64,000 bases of DNA from Persicaria tinctoria (taxonomy: Eukaryota; Streptophyta; Magnoliopsida; Caryophyllales; Polygonaceae), in assembly GCA_037127255.1 (NCBI GenBank), contig JBANSL010000013.1, positions 64,235,688-64,299,687 on the forward strand, read 5' to 3'. The position numbers were made by a program, and so were the translations under genes. Of this stretch, positions 55,101 to 64,000 are shown piece by piece. Below the pieces are notes generated by a model that was not told the origin of the DNA, searched no databases, and worked only from the letters and a program-made list of their open reading frames with translations. The first letter of the stretch is position 1; every line of letters begins with the position of its first letter.

Positions 55101-58100
55101 TTTGAGTAAAACTCATATAAGTAGCTAATAAAACCTTATATTAAGTAACAAATTCTTATTATAATACTATGAGGGTATGTTTTGAAGAAAACTCATATAA
55201 GTAACTAATAAAACCTTGTATTATCTAATAAATTCTTATTAGAATACTCTAAAAGTTTGTTTTGAGTAAAACTCATATAAGTAGCTAATAAAATCTTATA
55301 TTTAATAATAAATTCTTATTATAATACCATAAGAGTATGTTTTGAGTAAAAATCTTATAATTAGCGAATAAAACCTTATATTAAGTAACAAATTCTTATT
55401 ATAATACTATAAGGGTATGTTTTGAAGAAAACTCATATAAGTAACTAATAAAACCTTATATTACCTAATAAATTCTTATTAGAATACTCTAAAAGTATGT
55501 TTTGAGTAAAACTCATATAAGTAGCTAATAAAACCTTATATTAAGTAATAAATTCTTGTTATAATACTATAAGAATATGTTTTGAGTAAAACTCATATAA
55601 GTAGCTAATAAAATCCTATATCAAGTAACAAATTCTTATTATAATACTATAAGGTTAAGTTTTGAAGAAAACTCATATAAGTAACTAATAAAACGTTATA
55701 TTAACTAATAAATTCTTTTTAGAATACTCTAAGAGTATGTTTTGAATAAAACTCATATAAGTAGCTAATAAAACCTTATATTAAGTAATAAATTCTTATT
55801 ATAATACTATAAGGGTATGTTTTTGAGGAAAACTCATATAAGTGTCTAATAAATGTTTAATAAAACATTATATTAAGTAATAAATTCTTATAATAATACT
55901 ATAAGAGTATGTTTTTAGTAAAACTTGTATAAGTAGCTAATAAAACCCTATATTAAGTAACAAATTCTTATTATAATACTATATGGTTAAGTTTTGAAGA
56001 AAACTCATATAAGTAACTAATAAAACCTTATATTAACTAATAAATTCTTATTAGAATGCTCTAAGAGTATGTTTTGAGTAAAACTCATATAATGAGCTAA
56101 TAAAACCTTATATTAAGTAATAAATTCTTGTTATAATACTATAAGAGTATGTTTTTAGTAAAAATCACATAAGTAGCTAATAAAACCTTATATTAAGTAA
56201 CAAATTCTTATTATAATACTATAAGGGTATGTTTTGAAGAAAACTCATATAAGTAACTAATAAAACCTTATATTACCTAATAAATTCTTATTAGAATACT
56301 CTAAAAGTATGTTTTGAGTAAAACTCATATAAGTAGCTAATAAAACCTTATATTAAGTAATAAATTCTTGTTATAATACTATAAGAATATGTTTTGAGTA
56401 AAACTCATATAAGTAGCAAATAAAATCCTATATTGAGTAACAAATTCTTATTATAATACTATAAGGTTAAGTTTTGAAGAAAACTCATATAAGTAACTAA
56501 TAAAACGTTTTATTAACTAATAAATTCTTATTAGAATACTCTAAGAGTATGTTTTGAGTAAAACTCATATAAGTAGCTAATAAAACCTTATATTAAGTAA
56601 CTAATTCTTATTATAATACTATAAGGGTATGTTTTGAAGAAAACTCATATAAGTAACTAATAAAACCTTATATTACCTAATAGATTCTTATTAGAATACT
56701 CTAAAGATATGTTTTGAGTAAAACTCATATAAGTCGCTAAGAAAACCTTATATTAAGTAATAAATTCTTGTTATAATACTATAAGAATATGTTTTGAGTA
56801 AAACTCATATAAGTAGCTAATAAAACCCTATATTAAGTAACAAATTCTTATTATAATACTATAAGGTTAAGTTTTGAAGAAAACTCATATAAGTAACTAA
56901 TAAAACGTTATATTAACTAATAAATTCTTATTAGAATACTCTAAGAGTATGTTTTGAATAAAACTCATATAAGTAGCTAATAAAACCTTATATTAAGTAA
57001 TAAATTCTTATTATAATACTATAAGGGTATGTTTTTGAGGAAAACTCATATAAGTGTCTAATAAATGTTTAATAAAACATTACATTAAGTAATAAATTCT
57101 TATTATAATACTATAAGAGTATGTTTTGAGTAAAACTTGTATAAGTAGCTAACAAAACCCTATATTAAGTAACAAATTCTTATTATAATACTATAAGGTT
57201 AAGTTTTGAAGAAAACTCATATAAGTAACTAATAAACCCTTATATTAACTAATAAATTCTTATTAGAATGCTATAAGAGTATGTTTTGAGTAAAACTTAT
57301 ATAAGTAGCTAATAAAACCTTATATTAAGTAATAAATTCTTATTATAATACTATAAGAGTATGTTTTTAGTAAAAATCACATAAGTAGCTAATAAAACCT
57401 TATTTTAAGTAACAAATTCTTATTATAATAATATAAGTGTATGTTTTGAAGAAAACTCATATAAGTAACTAATAAAACCTTATATTACCTAACAAATTCT
57501 TATTAGAATACTCTAAAAGTATGTTTTGAGTAAAACTCATATAAGTAGTTAATAAAACCTTATATTAAGTAATAAATTCTTGATATAATACTATAAGAAT
57601 ATGTTTTGAGTAAAACTCATATAAGTAGCAAATAAAATCCTATATTAAGTAACAAATTCTTATTATAATACTATAAGGTTAAGTTTTAAAGAAAACTCAT
57701 ATAAGTAACTAATAAAACGTTATATTAACTAATAAATTCTTATTAGAATACTCTAAGAGTATGTTTTGAGTAAAACTCATATAAGTAGCTAATAAAACAA
57801 TATATTAAGTAATAAATTCTTATTATAATACTATAAGAGTATGTTTTGAGTAAAACTCGTATAAGTAGCTAATAAAACCTTATATTAAGTAACAAATTCT
57901 TATTATAATACTATGAGGGTATTTTTTTTCAAGAAAACTCATATAAGTAACTACTAAAACCTTATATTACCTAATAAATTCTGATTAGAATACTGTAAAA
58001 GTGTGTTTTGAGTAAAAATCTTATAAGTAGCTAATAAAACCTTATATTAAGTAACAAATTCTTATTATAATACTATAAGGGTATGTTTTGAAGAAAACTC

Positions 58101-58447
58101 ATATAAGTTACTAATAAAACCTTATATTAACTAATAAATTCTTATTAGAATGCTCTAAGAGTATGTTTTGAGTAAAATTCATATAAGAAGCTAATAAAAC
58201 CTTATATTGACATATAAATTCTTATTAGACTACTCTAAAAGTATTTTTTGAGTAAAACTCATATAAGTACTTAATAAAACCTTATTTTGACTAATAAATT
58301 CTTATTAGAATACTCTAAAAGTATGTTTTGAGTAAAACCCATATAAGTCGCTAAGAAAACCTTATATTAAGTAATAAATTCTTATTATAATACTATAAGG
58401 TTAAGTTTTGATGAAAACTCATATAAGTAACTAATAAAACCTTATAT
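52101..58447 (+). repeat. 6,347-bp satellite duplication, copy 2
   Basis: Directly adjacent second copy, same orientation. The junction near 52101 joins TTTTGATGAAAACTC-type sequence to the start of the unit, consistent with in-register unequal crossover between monomers. Confidence 0.88.
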
Positions 58448-59527
58448 TAACTAATAAATTCTTATTAGAATGCTCTAAGAGTATGTTTTGAGTGAAACTC
58501 ATATAAGTAGCTAATAAAACCTTATATTAAGTAATAAATTCTTATTATAATACTATAAGAGTATGTTTTGAGTAAAACTTGTATAAGTAGCTAATAAAAC
58601 CTTATATTAAGTAACAAATTCTTATTATAATACTATAAGGTTAAGTTTTGAGTAAAACTCATACAAGTAACTAATAAAACCTTATATTAAGTAACAAATT
58701 CTTATTATAATACTATAAGGTTAAGTTTTGAAGAAAACTCATATAAGTAACTAATAAAACCTTATATTAACTAATAAATTCTTATTAGAATGCTCTAAGA
58801 GTATGTTTTGAGTAAAACTCATATAAGTAGCTAATAAAACCTTATATTAAGCAATAAATTCTTATTATAATACTATAAGAGTATGTTTTGAGTAAAACTC
58901 ATATAAGTAGCTAATAAAATCTTATATTAAGTAATAAATTCTTATTATAATACTATAAGGTTATGTTTTTTAGGAAAACTCATATAAGTGTCTAATAAAT
59001 GTTTATTAAAACATTATATTAAGTAATAAATTCTTATTATAATACTATAAGAGTATGTTTTGAGTAAAACTTGTATAAGTAGCTAATAAAACCCTATATT
59101 AAGTAACAAATTCTTATTATAATACTATAAGGTTAAGTTTTGAAGAAAACTCATATAAGTAACTAATAAACCCTTATATTAACTAATAAATTCTTATTAG
59201 AATCCTCTAAGAGTATGTTTTGAGTAAAACTCATATAAGTAGCTAATAAAACCTTATATTAAGTAATAAATTCTTGATATAATACTATAAGAATATGTTT
59301 TGAGTAAAACCCATATAAGTAGCAAATAAAATCCTATATTAAGTAACAAATTCTTATTATAATACTATAAGTTTAAGTTTTGAAGAAAACTCATATAAGT
59401 AACTAATAAAACGTTATATTAACTAATAAATTCTTATTAGAATACTCTAATAGTATGTTTTGAGTAAAACTCATATAAGTAGCTAATAAAACCTTATATT
59501 AAGCAATAAATTCTTATTATAATACTA

Positions 59528-59848
59528 CTCCCTCCGTTTACTTTTAATTGACGTTTTGAGATAAAACACATAATTTAAGAAAATGCAAACTAATGGAGTT
59601 TCAATTAATAGGCGGCCAAAGCAAGTACTTAGCTGACTCTGCAACTTCTTTGCAATTAATGCTCATCCCACGCTTTCAATTTTTTTTAATCTAAAAGAAT
59701 TCAAATTTGGGTTGTAACAAAATTTTCAATACGATTTGTACTATGTAGTAATTAAGTTTCAATTAATAGCTGGCCAAAACAAAGTACTCCATTCACACAA
59801 TTTGCTCTAGCGACAATTAATTAGCCATATAAATGTAAACGGAGGGAG
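59528..59848 (+). mobile_element. Stowaway-type MITE, second copy with 25-bp deletion
   Basis: 321 bp with the same internal deletion, TA flanks and satellite neighbourhood as 43188-43508. Only a few point differences from that copy were noticed (for example CTTTTAATTGACG here, CTTTTTATTGACG there). Confidence 0.93.
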
Positions 59849-62800
59849 TATAAGAGTATGTTTTGAGTAAAACTCATATAAGTAGCTAATAAAACCTTGT
59901 ATTAAGTAACAAATTCTTATTATAATACTATTAGGGTATGATTTGAAGAAAACTCATATAAGTAACTAATAAAGCCTTATATTACCTAATAAATTCATAT
60001 TAGAATACTCTAAAAGTATGTTTTGAGTAAAACTCATATAAGTAGCTAATAAAACCTTATATTAAGTAATAAATTCTTATTATAATACTATAAGAGTATG
60101 TTTTGAGTAAAAATCATATAAGTAGCTAATAAAACCTTATATTAAGTAACAAATTCTTATTATAATACTATAAGGGTATGTTTTGAAGAAAACTCATATA
60201 AGTAACTAATAAAACCTTATATTACCTAATAAATTCTTATTAGAATACTCTAAAAGTATGTTTTGAGTAAAACTCATATAAGTAGCTAATAAAACCTTAT
60301 ATTAAGTAATAAATTCTTGTTATAATACTATAAGAATATGTTTTGAGTAAAACTCATATAAGTAGCTAATAAAATCCTATATTAAGTAACAAATTCTTAT
60401 TATAATACTATAAGGTTAAGTTTTGAAGAAAACTCATATAAGTAACTAATTAAACGTTATATTAACTAATAAATTCTTATTATAATACTCTAAGAGTATG
60501 TTTTGAGTAAAACTCATATAAGTAGCTAATAAAACCTTATATTAAGTAACTAATTCTTATTATAATACTATAAGGGTATGTTTTGAAGAAAACTCATATA
60601 AGTAACTAATAAAACCTTATATTACCTAATAAATTCTTATTAGAATACTCTAAAGGTATGTTTTGAGTAAAACTCATATAAGTCGCTAAGAAAACCTTAT
60701 ATTAAGTAATAAATTCTTGTTATAATACTATAAGAATATGTTTTGAGTAAAACTCATATAAGTAGCTAATAAAACCCTATATTAAGTAACAAATTCTTAT
60801 TATAATAGTATAAGATTAAGTTTTGAAGAAAACTCATATAAGTAACTAATAAAACGTTATATTAACTAATAAATTCTTATTAGAATACTCTAAGAGTATG
60901 TTTTGAATAAAACTCATATAAGTAGCTAATAAAACCTTATATTAAGTACTAAATTCTTATTATAATACTATAAGAGTATGTTTTTAGTAAAAATCACATA
61001 AGTAGCTAATAAAACCTTATATTAAGTAACAAATTCTTATTATAATACTATAAGTGTATGTTTTGAAGAAACCTCATAAAAGTAACTAATAAAACCTTAT
61101 AATACCTAATAAATTCTTATTAGAATAGTCTAAAAGTATGTTTTGCGTAAAACTCGTATAAGTAGTTAATAAAACCTTATATTAAGTAATAAATTCTTGA
61201 TATAATACGATAAGAATATGTTTTGAGTAAAACTTATATAAGTAGCAAATAAAATCCAATATTAAGTAACAAATTCTTATTATAATAATATAAGGTTAAG
61301 TTTTGAAGAAAACTCATATAAGTAACTAATAAAACGTTATATTAACTAATAAATTCTTATTAGAATACTCTAAGAGTATGTTTTGAGTAAAACTCATATA
61401 AGTAGCTAATAAAACCTTATATTAAGTAACTAATTCTTATTATAATACTATAAGGTTAAGTTTTGAAGAAAACTCATATAAGTAACTAATAAAACGTTAT
61501 ATTAACTAATAAATTCTTATTAGAATACTCTAAGAGTACGTTTTGAGTAAAACTCATATAAGTAGCTAATAAAACCTTATATTAAGTAACTAATTCTTAT
61601 TATAATACTATAAGGGTATGTTTTGAAGAAAACTCATATAAGTAACTAATAAAACCTTATATTACCTAATAAATTCTTATTAGAATACTCTAAAGATATG
61701 TTTTGAGTAAAACTCATATAAGTCGCTAAGAAAACCTTATATTAAGTAATAAATTCTTGTTAAAATACTATAAGAATATGTTTTGAGTAAAACTCATATA
61801 AGTAGCTAATAAAACCCTATATTAATTAACAAATTCTTATTATAATACTATAAGGTTAAGTTTTGAAGAAAACTCATATAAGTAACTAATAAAACGTTAT
61901 ATTAACTAATAAATTCTTATTAGAATACTCTAAGAGTATGTTTTGAATAAAACTTATATAAGTAGCTAATAAAACCTTATATTAAATAATAAATTCTTAT
62001 TATAATACTATAAGGGTATGTTTTTGAGGAAAACTCATATAAGTGTCTAATAAATGTTTAATAAAACATTATATTAAGTAATAAATTCATATTATAATAC
62101 TATAAGAGTATGTTTTGAGTAAAACTTGTATAAGTAGCTAATAAAACCCTATATTAAGTAACAAATTCTTATTATAATACTATAAGGTTATGTTTTGAAG
62201 AAAACTCATATAAGTAAAGAATAAAAACTTATATTAACTAATAAATTCTTATTAGAATGCTCTAAGAGTATGTTTTGAGTAAAACTCATATAAGTAGCTA
62301 ATAAAACCTTATATTAAGTAATAAATTCTTATTATAATACTATAAGAGTATGTTTTGAGTAAAACTCATATAAGTAGCTAATAAAATCTTATATTAAGTA
62401 ATAAATTCTTATTATAATACTATAAGGGTATGTTTTTTAGGAAAACTCATATAAGTGTCTAATAAATGTTTAATAAAACATTATATTAAGTAATAAATTC
62501 TTATTATAATACTATAAGAGTATGTTTTGAGTAAAACTTGTATAAGTAGCTAATAAAACCCTATATTTAGTAATAAATTCTAATTATAATACAATAAGAG
62601 TATGTTTTGAGTAAAACTCATATAAGTAGCTAATAAAACCTTATATTAAGTAACAAATTCTTATTATAATACTATGAGGTTATGTTTTGAATAAAACTCA
62701 TATAAGTAACTAATAAAACCTTATATTACCTAATAAATTCTTATTAGAATACTCTAAAAGTATGTTTTGAGTAAAACTCATATAAGTAGCTAATAAAACC

Positions 62801-63240
62801 TTATATTAAGTAATAAATTCTTGTTATAATACTATAAGAATATGTTTTGAGTAAAACTCATATAAGTAGCTAATAAAATCCTATATTAAGTAACAAATTC
62901 TTATTATAATACTATAAGGTTAAGTTTTGAAGAAAACTCATATAAGTAACTAATAAAACGTTATATTAACTAATAAATTCTTATTAGAATACTCTAAGAG
63001 TATGTTTTGAGTAAAACTCATATAAGTAGCTAATAAAACAATATATTAAGTAATAAATTCTTATTATAATACTATAAGAGTATGTTTTGAGTAAAACTCG
63101 TATAAGTAGCTAATAAAACCTTATATTAAGTAACAAATTCTTATTATAATACTATGAGGGTATTTTTTTTCAAGAAAACTCATATAAGTAACTACTAAAA
63201 CCTTATATTACCTAATAAATTCTGATTAGAATACTGTAAA
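59849..63240 (+). repeat. 80-bp satellite array, block 3d
   Basis: Satellite continues to the edge of a minus-strand LTR element. About 59880-60896 matches the left block of the window and about 60892-63047 matches 14235-16390, so this block is an uninterrupted paralog of the locus that received element copy 1. The final stretch (about 63047-63240) instead resembles 51480-51650 and 57830-58000, with the T-run variant GGGTATTTTTTTTC. Confidence 0.94.
60892..60896 (+). other. Empty paralogous site for element copy 1
   Basis: AAGAG occurs once, between sequences matching the left flank of copy 1 (offset 57,542; shared TAATAGTATAAGATTAAG) and its right flank (offset 46,657). It confirms the element boundaries and target duplication. 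Confidence 0.87.
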
Positions 63241-63248
63241 TGTAACGG

Positions 63249-63296
63249 CCCGGAATTATGATTTCCGGGTTACGTTTCAAGGGATAAAACCCCTTG
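63249..63296 (-). promoter_or_regulatory. Paired U5 hairpins in the diverged LTR
   Basis: CCCGGAA (63249-63255), 7-nt loop, TTCCGGG (63263-63269); 8-nt spacer; CAAGGG (63278-63283), 7-nt loop, CCCTTG (63291-63296). Geometry is the same as in the 10.9-kb elements, while stem bases differ in paired fashion. Confidence 0.65.
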
Positions 63297-63893
63297 TTCG
63301 GATCTTGCAATTCAGGTACGGGTTGAGTTTTAAAACAAAATATTTGTACTAAAAGAAGGGATTTCGAACCCTTAAAGATCGCGGATCCATTGGAGATCAA
63401 ATACCTGCCTTAGTCTAATCGTGAAATCGAGCGAAAGCAAAAATAAGGTTGAGTTTAAATACCATCCGAAAGGGAGTATTAAAAGAGAGGAAGTGTGGTG
63501 GTCTCTCAACCTCTCGATCTAACGCCAAAAGTCTGAACCCGCCAAGCATCCACATAAGCAACGATAACGGCTAGTGATTACCTGAATCTAAAAAAAATGA
63601 GGGGGATCTGGGTCAATCATCAGGTCACTCATGCGCGTATGTAAACACACTCTGAGAGGCATATAATAAGCATCCTACTCTTAAGATGAAATGCGTAATG
63701 CCATGCGTAAATTAAATCACGTATATATATTGACAGTTTAATATAATGCAGAAAGCGATAAATGGATCCACACAGAATGCCAAGTGGCATGTCCCTCTCG
63801 TACCTCCACCCCCCTTCCGATAGGGCGGACACTGGCCAGTTCGGTGCTATAGCATAGCAAATTCCTCGTGGTGGTGCACAACCCACGGCATCA

Positions 63894-63917
63894 TCATATC
63901 ATATCATATCATATCAT
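63894..63917 (+). repeat. TCATA microsatellite in LTR
   Basis: Four perfect TCATA units and a partial one, at the place corresponding to the 18-bp tandem repeat of the related LTRs. Confidence 0.8.
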
Positions 63918-64000
63918 CGCTTGCCCGATGGTGTTGGGCTATCATATCATGCTCATATAGACTCGATTGACCCAGGGTACCCGATGAGGCTGGGCTACCC

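Larger units (their letters stand above)
45540..59527 (+). repeat. 80-bp satellite array, block 3c
   Basis: Longest uninterrupted satellite stretch. It consists largely of two 6,347-bp direct copies (listed separately). A 720-bp (nine-monomer) local duplication is visible near 45661-46020 and 46381-46740, marked by the GTAGCCAATAAAACC and AAGAAAAAAATTC variants. Confidence 0.95.
63241..64000 (-). mobile_element. Partial LTR of a diverged relative of the 10.9-kb element, minus strand
   Basis: Starting TGTAACGGCCCGG, the minus strand reads as the last ~760-800 bp of an LTR homologous to 5630-6431: it ends GGGCCGTTACA, keeps the paired U5 hairpins, the CTGGCCAGT block (63834-63842), a slippage-prone ATATC array and a CCCGATG...GGGCT block. 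Similarity is patchy, so this is a different subfamily. The element lies on the minus strand with its 3' LTR end at 63241; the rest is outside the window. The predicted 5-bp target duplication is GTAAA (63236-63240). Short frames here (62 and 85 codons on the minus strand) are not judged to be genes. Confidence 0.87.

Noticed and set aside
63629..63886. 85-codon minus-strand frame at the right edge
   Set aside because: It falls inside an LTR region homologous to 5630-6431, and its frame is not kept in the related LTRs; treated as chance.

Overview
The window is repeat DNA from a plant nuclear genome. I see no credible protein-coding, rRNA or tRNA gene. The plant call rests on three things: a very AT-rich tandem satellite, a Stowaway-type MITE with CTCCCTCCGTTTAC ends and TA target duplications, and long-LTR Ty3/gypsy-like retrotransposons primed by plant initiator-Met tRNA. 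A eudicot is plausible, but the species cannot be named from sequence alone. The setting is probably centromeric, pericentromeric or other heterochromatin (inference).

Backbone: roughly 500 head-to-tail copies of an ~80-bp monomer fill 1-3354, 14235-22985 and 33866-63240. Three monomer types (A, B, C) mostly alternate as a ~240-bp trimer, with 160- and 320-bp variants and a ~91-bp variant monomer. One short block (135-197) is inverted. Larger direct duplications overlie this pattern. The clearest is a near-identical 6,347-bp tandem pair (about 45754-52100 and 52101-58447). Other paralogous blocks lie at offsets 16,340, ~16,281-16,361, 5,396, 27,164 and 46,657 bp.

Insertions: two apparently identical 10,880-bp LTR elements (3355-14234 and 22986-33865) lie in the same orientation. 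Each has 3,077-bp LTRs, an initiator-Met primer binding site, a short purine-rich tract and a 5-bp target duplication (AAGAG and GTAAC). Their ~4.7-kb interiors have no gag-pol reading frame, so they are non-autonomous, LARD-like elements. Empty paralogous sites for both survive elsewhere in the array (60892-60896 and 39262-39266). A third, diverged relative enters on the minus strand at 63241 and runs off the window. A single Stowaway MITE insertion has been copied with the satellite into four places (18030, 43188, 45268, 59528), two sharing a 25-bp internal deletion and one missing its left end.

Most notable: (i) four inverted repeats cover about 70 of the 80 bp of the satellite monomer; (ii) two adjacent hairpins at the U5 end of the LTR, next to the primer binding site, are conserved between the two retroelement types with compensatory base changes; (iii) three of the four independent insertions fall in the same dyad of the monomer; (iv) the MITE and the empty sites give a relative history of array expansion and transposition.
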